Shown: piece after piece, positions 16,910-25,019 of the stretch
How positions within the stretch are numbered: the first letter of the stretch is position 1
Layout: each line of letters begins with the position of its first letter
Assembly (NCBI GenBank): GCA_944321365.1
Contig: CALULA010000001.1
Coordinates: 124,001-188,000, forward strand
Source of the DNA: an uncultured Paraprevotella sp.
GTDB lineage: Bacteria > Bacteroidota > Bacteroidia > Bacteroidales > Bacteroidaceae
Length of the DNA stretch: 64,000 nucleotides
Reading direction: 5' to 3'
Position numbers and translations under genes: made by a program
Notes under the pieces: generated by a model
The model's database searches: none
The model's input: only the letters and a program-made list of their open reading frames with translations
Told to the model about the DNA's origin: nothing

Positions 16910-18319
16910 ATGACTGTCGTAATTGTCACTATTTTGCTGTTAGGATATTGTGCTATTGCTACTGAGCACATCACTAATATCAACAAGGCGGCGGTGGCAA
17001 TGTTTTTGGGCGTCATAGGATGGACTCTTTATATGGTGGCGGGGAAACAGTACGTTGAAGCCATGTATGCTGTAGAATATGCAGAATTTCTTGGCGGAGA
17101 GGTCTCGACAGTCACGTCTTTGAAAGATTTCATTGCCAATTACATTTTTATCGGTCATGTAGCTGACATCTGTCAGATTGTTCTTTATTTGCTGGCTACG
17201 ATGTCTATTGTAGACTTGCTGAACACCAATGGCTGTTTCGATTTCCTCAGTGAATGGATCATGACACGCAACAGCAGGCGACTGATGTGGATGATGGCTC
17301 TGATTACTTATATCCTTTCCGCCAATCTGGATAACTTGACAACGGCGTTGATGATGTTCGCCATTATGCGCCAATTGCTCCCGGCCACTCGTTTTCGTAT
17401 GTATTATGGAGCTGTTATTGTTATAGCAGCCAATGCGGGCGGTTGCCTTACTGTGATAGGCGATGTGTCTACGCTGATGTTATGGGTGAAAGAGGCCGTA
17501 ACGCCTTCCAGCTTTTCTGCGGCCATGTTTTTGCCCTCCGTCGTTGCTGTGGTTGTTCCGACATATCTGATTTCGCGCAAACTTCCGGAGCAAATCAGTA
17601 TTAATACTTCGCGTATCCGCTATCGGGGGGACGACACGACGCTTACACGCTGGCAGCGCATTCTGATGCTGTTTGTCGGCATAGGCGGTCTGTGGTTCAT
17701 TCCCACGTTCCATCATCTGACCCAACTGCCTCCGTTTGTAGGTGCCTTATGTGTCTTGGCACTCTTCGGTGTGGTGAATGAGCTTTGCAACCGTAAGCTG
17801 ATAAAGAACGATCTTCCTTTTTTGCGTCCGGTTCCTCGCTTTATGCAGACAGAAAGCATCCAGACCATTCTTTTCTTTATCGGGGTGAGTATGGCCATTG
17901 CTGCTCTTCAGGAGACCGGGGCACTTTATACAGCTGCTTTGTGGTGCGACGAACATATTCACAACATCTATATTTCCAGTCTGATTCTTGGCGTTATTTC
18001 CGCATTCCTTGATAATGTAGCCTTGGTTCTGACCAGTATTTCCATGTATGATGTGGTAGATCTGGCAAAGGTATCGTCTGATATCGATGCCGGTTATCTG
18101 AGCTCATTTGCTTTGAATGGACAGTATTGGCAACTGGTGGCTTACTGTGGAGGAGTCGGCGGTTGCATCTTGTCTATTGGATCTACAGCCGGTTATGCCT
18201 TGATGAAGTGCGAGAATGTCTCCATTTGGTGGTACTTGCGTCATATTTCCGGAAAGGTCGTCATAGGCTGGCTGGCTGGTTTGGGAGTTTATTTTCTTAT
18301 AGATTCGTTTATACGTTGA
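16910..18319 (+). CDS. nhaD: sodium/proton antiporter NhaD type
   Basis: This is an integral membrane ion transporter of the NhaD/ArsB-like group, exchanging Na+ for H+ and helping pH and salt balance. Its 469 residues form about 12 membrane helices. Characteristic segments include ILSANLDNLTTALMMFAIMR (near 125-145), AANAGGCLTVIGDVSTLMLW (near 175-195) and a matching second-half FLDNVALVLTS. The gene starts 21 bp after tRNA-Gly with no clear promoter of its own and is followed at 19 bp by a small membrane protein, then the ravA/viaA-like pair, suggesting a shared transcript. Confidence 0.9.
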   Translation: MTVVIVTILLLGYCAIATEHITNINKAAVAMFLGVIGWTLYMVAGKQYVEAMYAVEYAEFLGGEVSTVTSLKDFIANYIFIGHVADICQIVLYLLATMSIVDLLNTNGCFDFLSEWIMTRNSRRLMWMMALITYILSANLDNLTTALMMFAIMRQLLPATRFRMYYGAVIVIAANAGGCLTVIGDVSTLMLWVKEAVTPSSFSAAMFLPSVVAVVVPTYLISRKLPEQISINTSRIRYRGDDTTLTRWQRILMLFVGIGGLWFIPTFHHLTQLPPFVGALCVLALFGVVNELCNRKLIKNDLPFLRPVPRFMQTESIQTILFFIGVSMAIAALQETGALYTAALWCDEHIHNIYISSLILGVISAFLDNVALVLTSISMYDVVDLAKVSSDIDAGYLSSFALNGQYWQLVAYCGGVGGCILSIGSTAGYALMKCENVSIWWYLRHISGKVVIGWLAGLGVYFLIDSFIR

Positions 18320-18338
18320 GAGATTTATTTTTGTAGCC

Positions 18339-18755
18339 ATGCAGCTTAATCATACGGTTTTCAGAAAGAAAATATTGTCGTTTACGGTCATTCAGGTAGT
18401 GCTTTTGAGCTTTCTGCTGTTCTTCTCTGTGGTGTTACGGATTTTCCTTTACCCTTTGGATAATCTGGAGTCTTTTCCTTTGTATTCCATTGTGGGCTTC
18501 TTTTTCGTATGGGAGATGTTTCAGTTTATCATGTTCAGTTTCTGGAAAGATGAGAAGCGTCAGGGCGTGAGGGCATTTGTGTTCCAGGTATTGCTGTTGC
18601 GTTTGTTGGCTTCAGCCTTGGTAGGTTACGCCGTGTGTTTTCTCTTGTCTGAGCAGGCCGGGATCAGTTTGATGGTTTTTCTCTTGTTTTTTGTGGTCGA
18701 ATTGTTTTTTGATGTGATATATTACAGAGGCTGGTGGGGAACAAGTTCTTGTTGA
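18339..18755 (+). CDS. small integral membrane protein, unknown function
   Basis: 138 residues with about four hydrophobic segments (17-38, 47-70, 84-105, 110-130) separated by short charged loops such as FWKDEKRQGVR. I do not recognise a family. The gene is spaced 19 bp from nhaD and 10 bp from the ravA-like gene, so it is probably in the same operon and could be a membrane partner of either. ATP-synthase subunit I-like or EamA-like assignments were considered but nothing supports them. Confidence 0.75.
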   Translation: MQLNHTVFRKKILSFTVIQVVLLSFLLFFSVVLRIFLYPLDNLESFPLYSIVGFFFVWEMFQFIMFSFWKDEKRQGVRAFVFQVLLLRLLASALVGYAVCFLLSEQAGISLMVFLLFFVVELFFDVIYYRGWWGTSSC

Positions 18756-18765
18756 CCGGAGGTGC

Positions 18766-20325
18766 ATGATGGAGAGCAGAGAGCGCGTCAGTCAGTTGTT
18801 GAAGTTGCTGAATGAAGGCATATTCGAGAAAGAACATGTGATGGGGCTGGCCTTTCTGGCCATTGCGGCGGGGGAGAGCATTTTTCTTTTAGGACCTCCG
18901 GGGACGGCAAAAAGTATGATAGCCCGCAGGCTGAAACAGATATTCCGTTCAGGCTCTTCTTTTGAGTATCTTATGTCCCGCTTCAGTACACCGGATGAAA
19001 TCTTCGGGCCTGTATCCATCTCTGCGCTGAAAGATGAAAGTCGCTACATACGTTTGACCGAGGGGTATTTGCCTTCTGCGGATGTCGTTTTCCTTGATGA
19101 AATATGGAAAGCAGGTCCGAGCATACAGAATGCCTTGCTCACTGTACTGAACGAGAAGATTTACTTGAACGGAAAAGAAGAACTGCACTTGCCGCTGAAG
19201 CTGATTATAGCAGCATCCAATGAGTTGCCGGCCGAAGGCGAAAACCTTGGTGCTTTGTGGGATCGCTTCCTGCTTCGTTGTCTGGTCGGTGGCGTGACAG
19301 ACCGTCAGTTGTTCAACCTCATGGTCTCGTCCTCAGGGCATATCACCACAGACATACCTGTAGATTTGCGTCTGACAGAAGCGGAGCTTTCCTTGTGGGC
19401 CGAGAGCATTGATAAGGTGGAGATTCCGGCTTTTGCTTTTTCTTTTATTCATTTCTTTCGTTCCGGAATAAGCGAATATAATGTGCATGCGGACGAAAAA
19501 GACGGGCAACGTTTCTACATATCCGATCGCAGGTGGAAGAAGATTGTACATTTGTGGCGGACTTCCGCGTTTCTGAACGGCCGCTCTGCATTGGCTTTAT
19601 CAGATTTGTTATTGTTGCGCGAATGTGTGTGGGATGTTCCGCAACAGTTGACTGTTTTATCCGCATTACTGTCCGATGCATTCGAGGCCACCTGTGAGGA
19701 GCTGTTAGGGTATGCTCTGCTGGTTGACCGGTTGGCGGCCGTGAAAGAGTTGAAAAGGCAGCAGACGGTATCGGTTAACTTCAAGGTTGTCAAGGCGTTT
19801 TTCTATCAGATACAATCCATGGTGGCCGGACATACGGTGCTGATTTATGTCAGCGAGTATGAGGAACTCGATCGGCAACGTCCCACATATTTCATTCTTA
19901 CCTACGACAAGCGCAAGACCGGAGCCCAAATCTTGCGCAAATATGTGGAAGGACGTTATCCGGGTGCTCTGCCGAAAGATCTGTTGCGCGTGGTGCGTAC
20001 GGCCACCGGACTTCAGGTGAACGGACGTTCGTATGATTTGTTGCAGGAGAAGGCGGAGGAAGGGAAAGAACTTCCGTCGGAAAATACGTGTTCTGATGAC
20101 GCAGCCTTGTCTGTGACGTTGGTAGAGCGCATGCAGACTGAGCTGCAGGATATGCGGTCGCGTTTGGCCGAATGGGAACAAAGAGAACGGGAATATGCTG
20201 ACAGCCATCTTTTTATAGATAATAAGGAAAGGGAAATCCTGGAACTTGTATTCCGCCGTTTGCACGAAAAAACGGACGTTTTGCAAGTGGATACAGCAGA
20301 ATTGCGGCATGCAGTCGGGAAGTAA
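18766..20325 (+). CDS. ravA: MoxR-class AAA+ ATPase, RavA-like
   Basis: 519 residues. RavA forms hexamers and works with the VWA protein ViaA; in E. coli the pair acts near membranes, respiratory complexes and the lysine decarboxylase. Walker A is GPPGTAKS (43-50), Walker B is VVFLDEIW (107-114), and the sensor segment IIAASNELP matches RavA proteins. After the AAA core comes a RavA-like helical discriminator, and the C-terminal third is a less conserved region ending in a coiled coil (ERMQTELQDMRSRLAEWEQR). ATG 18766 overlaps an alternative ATG at 18769. The next gene overlaps its 3' end by 17 bp, as expected for a RavA-ViaA pair. Confidence 0.87.
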   Translation: MMESRERVSQLLKLLNEGIFEKEHVMGLAFLAIAAGESIFLLGPPGTAKSMIARRLKQIFRSGSSFEYLMSRFSTPDEIFGPVSISALKDESRYIRLTEGYLPSADVVFLDEIWKAGPSIQNALLTVLNEKIYLNGKEELHLPLKLIIAASNELPAEGENLGALWDRFLLRCLVGGVTDRQLFNLMVSSSGHITTDIPVDLRLTEAELSLWAESIDKVEIPAFAFSFIHFFRSGISEYNVHADEKDGQRFYISDRRWKKIVHLWRTSAFLNGRSALALSDLLLLRECVWDVPQQLTVLSALLSDAFEATCEELLGYALLVDRLAAVKELKRQQTVSVNFKVVKAFFYQIQSMVAGHTVLIYVSEYEELDRQRPTYFILTYDKRKTGAQILRKYVEGRYPGALPKDLLRVVRTATGLQVNGRSYDLLQEKAEEGKELPSENTCSDDAALSVTLVERMQTELQDMRSRLAEWEQREREYADSHLFIDNKEREILELVFRRLHEKTDVLQVDTAELRHAVGK

Positions 20326-21718
20326 AGTGTGTAAAAGCAGGGAGCGGACAGAACGTTTGTCTGCTCTTTTTCTTCAGCGTCTGCGTGAGATTGCTGCCGT
20401 GCGGTATGCGCCTTTTTTGTCTGATGAGACGATGCGGCAGGAGGAAGTTGAAGAAGAAGTGCAGGCTTATTTCTCCCGTAAAAAGTCCGGCTTGCAGGAT
20501 GTCTATTCCTATTATGGTGAACAGTGGGATTATTTCTATCGGATGGAGACGGCTTCCGATGCTGCGTTTTTGCCCATGTTGCAGCAAGTCCGTTCGCTTT
20601 TTGCCCGTCTTTATCAGCCTGCAGAGCTTGATGCTTCTTATTATATGGAAGAGTTGAAACGCTATGCCTATGCAGATGAGCGTCGGCAGCTGCTCCGCCG
20701 TCACTTTATGCAGAAGTGGCAGACTTTGTTGGAACAGCGCGAATGGGATTATCAGACGAGGCATATCGAACGGCTTTGCGATGATTATTTCCGGATTTGT
20801 CAGGAACATGGCAGCATGATACAGAATCAAGGACGGGGAAGCGGTGGTATGGGGGCACGTTTGTCGTGGTTGCAACTGACCTGTTCGCCTGAATTGCGGA
20901 AAGAGCTTCGCAGGCTGGCAGTCGTGATGCGCAAAAGCTCCGTCATCAAAGAGCTGGAACGTGTTTTGGGACGTAAGCAGGCCGACAAGGAACGTCATTA
21001 TCAAGCTGTGGCCGGACAGCTGCCGGTGTGGTTGTTGCGTCCGGCTTCTCATTCTGATATTGTCGGCATCACGGAAGGCGACAATCTGAATGCGTTGATG
21101 CCGCTGGAGTATTGTCTGTTGGCCGAACCAGCCTTGGAGCCGCTTTTTTATCGGCGTTATACGGAGAAGAAACTGTCAGTCTTTGAATCTGTTTCCCGTA
21201 GACTGGAACATGTCGAAGCTTCTGCACGGCAGGGACGTGAGATGGAGAAGCGCCTGCGTCGCGGTCCTTTTGTCGTGTGTGTTGATACGTCTGCTTCAAT
21301 GCAGGGAGAGCGGGAATTGTTGGCCAAGGCCATAGTCTTGAGTCTGGCACTTATGTCAGATCGTCTGAAGCGTAATTGCAGAGTGGTGCTCTTCTCCGAC
21401 CATATTGAGACTGTAGAATTAAAGAATCTGTATACGGATTTGTCGCAACTGACGGATTTCTTTTGTCATACCTTTCATGGTGGTTCTGACATGTCGCCTG
21501 CGTTGAGCGATTCGGCACAGACGCTGGTGAGGGAAGATTTTTGTTATGCCGACTTGTTGTGGCTTTCTGATTTTGAGATGTCTCCCATGACTTCCGCCCA
21601 GCGTTATTTGATAGAGGAATTAAAGCGTCGTAGTGTCAGGGTATATGCAGTTGCTTTCGGAGGGAAAGCAGAGTCGTCTTATCTTGAGATGGCAGACAGG
21701 TGCTGGTTGGTAGACTGA
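20309..21718 (+). CDS. viaA: VWA-domain protein, ViaA-like partner of RavA
   Basis: 469 residues from ATG 20309. The N-terminal two thirds are helical and charged. The C-terminal von Willebrand A domain (about 320-469) carries the metal-site motif DTSAS (326-330), a conserved Thr/Ser-Asp segment (HGGSDMSPAL) and WLSDFEM. This is the ViaA layout and its position directly after the RavA-like ATPase supports the pairing. The open frame extends back to 20246, but that would overlap ravA by 80 bp; the ATG at 20309 gives a 17-bp overlap. Alternative name: generic MoxR-associated VWA protein. Confidence 0.83.
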   Translation: MQSGSKVCKSRERTERLSALFLQRLREIAAVRYAPFLSDETMRQEEVEEEVQAYFSRKKSGLQDVYSYYGEQWDYFYRMETASDAAFLPMLQQVRSLFARLYQPAELDASYYMEELKRYAYADERRQLLRRHFMQKWQTLLEQREWDYQTRHIERLCDDYFRICQEHGSMIQNQGRGSGGMGARLSWLQLTCSPELRKELRRLAVVMRKSSVIKELERVLGRKQADKERHYQAVAGQLPVWLLRPASHSDIVGITEGDNLNALMPLEYCLLAEPALEPLFYRRYTEKKLSVFESVSRRLEHVEASARQGREMEKRLRRGPFVVCVDTSASMQGERELLAKAIVLSLALMSDRLKRNCRVVLFSDHIETVELKNLYTDLSQLTDFFCHTFHGGSDMSPALSDSAQTLVREDFCYADLLWLSDFEMSPMTSAQRYLIEELKRRSVRVYAVAFGGKAESSYLEMADRCWLVD

Positions 21719-22040
21719 ATGTGGAACGTTTGTCAACCCCTTCAGGATTTCTATATTTCTTCACGGTTCTCCGTTGTTGGGCTTTTGCTCGATTCTCGCG
21801 CGTTTGACGGTGAGCAGTATGTTTTCTTGTTTGTCGGTTTTTTAGGACTTTGCATCGTAAATTTGTGTTGTTTTGTGTGTTTTCAATGCGATTGTCGTGG
21901 ATGTTGTTTCTTTTTGCTCTTTTCTTTTTGTATTTCTTTTGGGCTGAAATAGAAAAAACGGGCCGTTTAGTCTGAATTTTTGTTGTTATATATTAAAAGC
22001 ATAAATGGCGGACGAAAGTCCGCCATTTATGCTAATTCCG
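21719..22040. other. intergenic region between viaA and tRNA-Arg
   Basis: No gene supported. An open frame at 21719-21952 starts immediately after the viaA stop, is dominated by Phe, Cys and Leu and looks like chance translation of T-rich DNA. The region ends in the hairpin at 21998-22033. Confidence 0.6.
21990..22033 (-). terminator. terminator of tRNA-Arg, perfect 16-bp stem with GNRA-type loop
   Basis: A flawless 16-bp inverted repeat (21998-22013 with 22018-22033) encloses a 4-base loop (GAAA on the plus strand). On the minus strand it lies 7 bp beyond tRNA-Arg and is followed by TTTTAATATA. It could also stop transcription arriving from viaA on the plus strand, though without a T run in that direction. 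Confidence 0.65.
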
Positions 22041-22115
22041 TGATTCCGTTGGGGCTCGAACCCAAGACCCACGCCTTAGAAGGGCGTTGCTCTAATCCAA
22101 CTGAGCTACGGAACC
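22041..22115 (-). tRNA. tRNA-Arg (anticodon TCT)
   Basis: A 75-base cloverleaf on the minus strand: acceptor GGTTCCG with CGGAATC, D-arm GCTCAGTTGGATTAGAGC, anticodon loop CTTCTAA (anticodon TCT, reading AGA), and T-arm TTGGGTTCGAGCCCCAA. CCA is not encoded. Confidence 0.97.
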
Positions 22116-22131
22116 GACCTTAAATCGGGTG

Positions 22132-22162
22132 CAAAGATAGGTGTTTATTTTTAATATTGCAA
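22132..22162 (-). promoter_or_regulatory. promoter of tRNA-Arg
   Basis: Minus-strand TTG (22162-22160), exactly 20 bp, then TATCTTTG (22139-22132), an exact -7 match, 16 bp before the mature tRNA. Confidence 0.7.
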
Positions 22163-22188
22163 GTTGGCTGCATGATTTTTTCAGGTTG

Positions 22189-25005
22189 TCATCGTCCGCA
22201 GAGGCTTTTGTAGTCACAATAAGAGCAGATTTTCGGCAGTCCGGTTTGCCGGAAAGGGATATCCGGATTGAACAATTCATTGAGCACGCTTTGCAGCATT
22301 TGTCTGAAATCTTCCTTCAGGCCGTTGAAGTCTGTTACTCGCTGTCGGTTGAATATTACCGTAGGATCATAGTCCGCTGTGTTGGATTTGTGAACGAAAA
22401 ACAAGGCCGGAGACACGGGATGTTGCTGCTCTTCGCTCAGCACATAGGAGTAGAGGAAAATCTGGAAAATGTATTCCGGGCGGCGTTCGGACGGTTGTAT
22501 GAGTTGCTCCATGCCGGCGGCTTTCTCCGGCATACCTCCCGTTTTATAATCCACGATGCGCAAGGTTTCCACCTTTTTGCCTGTGGCTTCATCCGACAAT
22601 ACCACATAGTCCATGCGGTCTATTTTGCCCCCGATGTCGATGTGTATGTTCTGCTGTCCGGTGCTGACCACTATGCTTTTGCGGTGTTCCTGTTCCATTT
22701 CTTTCAATCGTAGTTGTTCCATGCGGGCGTCGTGAGCAAGGAGTTGGCGCAGGTAGCTCACCATTACCTTGCGGGCTATGAGCAACTGACCGTTGTAGAA
22801 TACTTTTTCGGGTTGGTTTTCAAAGAAATTCTTCTGGAATGATGCTTCCACACAGGAAAGCAGCCCCCGGTCACCTTCCTGCAGCAGCCTTTCTATGTCC
22901 TGGCGGTGTATGACAGGATTGCGTTCTGTCAGCCTGCGGTAGACGAGTTCTGCCGCTTCGTGGAAGATGGTGCCGAACAAGGCATTGTCCAATCCGTTCT
23001 GCGGGTTTTTGGGTTGTCGGATGCGGGCGATCTGCTGATAGTAGAATTTGAGCGGACAGTCGATGTAGGCATTTAAGGCCGATGGGGAGAGCGGGCGTGA
23101 ACCGGGCAGTCCGCTGGTATAGTTGCGCAGCAGGATGTCCATCACTTCTGGTGTTTTTTCTACCTGTAAGGAAGGAATTGTCGGTACGGTCTGCCCGGAT
23201 TGCAGAATTTTTTTCTCGATGGGGAAGTCTGTTTCTGCCAACAGTTGCCGCAGGAAACGGGACATTTCGTTTTTGTTTAGTCCGTCGGTCGCGATGTTGT
23301 ATACGAAAGTGATGTGTTCCGTACGTTGCAGCAGACGGTAGAAATAGAAGGCATAGACGGCTATTTTGTGCCTGATGGTGGTCAGACCGAAAGCTTCGCG
23401 CAGATGATAGGGAATGAAAGAGGTGTTGTTTTCATTCTTGGGGAGTTTGCCTTCGTTGACCGACAACATCAGGATATGGCGGAAGTTCAGGTTGCGGGTC
23501 TCTAGTACGCCCATCACCTGCAGGCCTGTGGCCGGTTCGCCGTGAAACGGGATGGAGGTGGCGGTCAGCACGTTGCGGAGCAGTCTGCGCAACGTGGTCG
23601 GCTGTACGTCGAGCACTTGCTCTTCCGTCAGACGGATAAAGCGGCATATAATGTTGTGTGCGCGATAGAGAGCTTCGTTGTACAGTTGGGTGTAGACGTC
23701 GTTGTCCGGTCCGGTGGTTTCGCATCCGAACGCGCGGCCCAGCAACTCAAGCAGCCGGCGCAGGTAATTCAGCAGGGCGGGGTTGGTGGTGTGCGGCGTG
23801 AATATTTCTGCTTCGGGCAACAAGGCGGCATAGGGATGTCGCCGGACAATATCGGTCTGTTCCGTGCGGAAACAGTGCCTGTCGCGGTCATATCCTTCGG
23901 TCTGCAAGGTGAACAGTGCGTTAAGAAAGCTGTATACGGGTGTGTCTGTCATGGGGAATCCCATGGTGATGTTGGCCTGTTGCACGGGATGAGGCGAACG
24001 ACTGTCCGGGAGCGAATGGAGCACGGGCTGCAGCAGTGATTCGTCGCAGAGTATGATGGCTGTGTCCTGTTCCGGCTGTGTCAGTTCCGTGTCCAGCCAT
24101 TGCGTGATGTAACGGGCCTGAGCGTTTTCTGAAGTCGTGGCTACAAACGCTATCTGCGGCGGACTGCCGAGGTTGTTGTAACAGCTTTCCGGCAGGGCGT
24201 TGCCGAACTCTTTCAGATTCTGTCGGATGAATGTTCCGGCTTCAAAATGGCTGTTTCCGTTTACGTACATTACATCATAGTCCCAGTAGAACAAGGCCTG
24301 GTCTTTGGATTGCAAGTATCGGAACAGACTTTTTTCTACATCGTTGAGTACGTTGAATCCCACAAACACATAGGTCATGTCGGACGGTATGCGGTCGGAC
24401 CGTTCTTCCAGATGTTCAGTCACGTCCTTGTAGAGTGCGCCTTCGTAAAGCACTCCTTTCCTGCGGAGAGCGGCATTGAACGCCGTGTATATGTCGTCCA
24501 TGCGGTTCCATAGTGAAAGGAATTTCTCTTTCAGCCGGCTGTTGCCTTCGATGGAGAAGTTGGCAAAGAACTGTTTCAGTGCCTCTTCCTGCTGTGAAGA
24601 AAGGAAACTGTTGTCGTCCAGTTCCCTGATGGCGCGGATGTTGCTGAACAGCCGGTGTGCGTCGGTCAGATGCTTGTCCATGTCATCGAAGTCTGCCAGC
24701 ATGATTTCTCCCCATCCGTAGAAGCGGTCTGCAGATTCCGGGTCGGGCATCAGCCGGCAGTAGACGTTATACAGTTCGCATACGGCTTGTATGTCGTCGC
24801 AGCGGGCAAAGTCAGACAGCTGGTCGAACAGCTCGCTGATGGTGCGGTAGCGCGGAGCCCAGACGGGGCGTTGCGCGGCTGCTGCCAGTTGTTGGTTCAT
24901 GAATAGTCCGGCGCGTTTGTTGGGGAACACTACGGTTACGTCGCGCAGGTTCGTGCCGAAGCGGCGGATGAGGTCTCTTGCCGTTAGTTGGATGAATGTT
25001 TCCAT
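22189..25005 (-). CDS. addB: AddB-like PD-(D/E)XK nuclease with iron-sulphur cysteines
   Basis: This is a probable second subunit of an AddAB-type helicase-nuclease that processes double-strand breaks. It has 938 residues. The N-terminus (VVFPNKRAGLFMNQ) corresponds to the helicase-like fold, but no intact Walker A is visible. The C-terminal nuclease domain has GTIFHEAAELVY, GGKIDRMD and RIVDYKTGG, the PD-(D/E)XK pattern. A Cys in YIDCPLKFYY and the terminal CSYCDYKSLC supply the four cysteines of the AddB-type 4Fe-4S staple. It lies 14 bp downstream of the AddA-like gene. Symbol by analogy; the Bacteroidota form is divergent from B. subtilis AddB. Confidence 0.87.
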   Translation of the reverse strand: METFIQLTARDLIRRFGTNLRDVTVVFPNKRAGLFMNQQLAAAAQRPVWAPRYRTISELFDQLSDFARCDDIQAVCELYNVYCRLMPDPESADRFYGWGEIMLADFDDMDKHLTDAHRLFSNIRAIRELDDNSFLSSQQEEALKQFFANFSIEGNSRLKEKFLSLWNRMDDIYTAFNAALRRKGVLYEGALYKDVTEHLEERSDRIPSDMTYVFVGFNVLNDVEKSLFRYLQSKDQALFYWDYDVMYVNGNSHFEAGTFIRQNLKEFGNALPESCYNNLGSPPQIAFVATTSENAQARYITQWLDTELTQPEQDTAIILCDESLLQPVLHSLPDSRSPHPVQQANITMGFPMTDTPVYSFLNALFTLQTEGYDRDRHCFRTEQTDIVRRHPYAALLPEAEIFTPHTTNPALLNYLRRLLELLGRAFGCETTGPDNDVYTQLYNEALYRAHNIICRFIRLTEEQVLDVQPTTLRRLLRNVLTATSIPFHGEPATGLQVMGVLETRNLNFRHILMLSVNEGKLPKNENNTSFIPYHLREAFGLTTIRHKIAVYAFYFYRLLQRTEHITFVYNIATDGLNKNEMSRFLRQLLAETDFPIEKKILQSGQTVPTIPSLQVEKTPEVMDILLRNYTSGLPGSRPLSPSALNAYIDCPLKFYYQQIARIRQPKNPQNGLDNALFGTIFHEAAELVYRRLTERNPVIHRQDIERLLQEGDRGLLSCVEASFQKNFFENQPEKVFYNGQLLIARKVMVSYLRQLLAHDARMEQLRLKEMEQEHRKSIVVSTGQQNIHIDIGGKIDRMDYVVLSDEATGKKVETLRIVDYKTGGMPEKAAGMEQLIQPSERRPEYIFQIFLYSYVLSEEQQHPVSPALFFVHKSNTADYDPTVIFNRQRVTDFNGLKEDFRQMLQSVLNELFNPDIPFRQTGLPKICSYCDYKSLCGR

Positions 25006-25019
25006 AAGTTGTGATAGCG

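Noticed and set aside
21719..21952. 77-codon hydrophobic open frame after viaA
   Set aside because: Phe/Cys/Leu-rich translation of T-rich DNA, no promoter or family resemblance.
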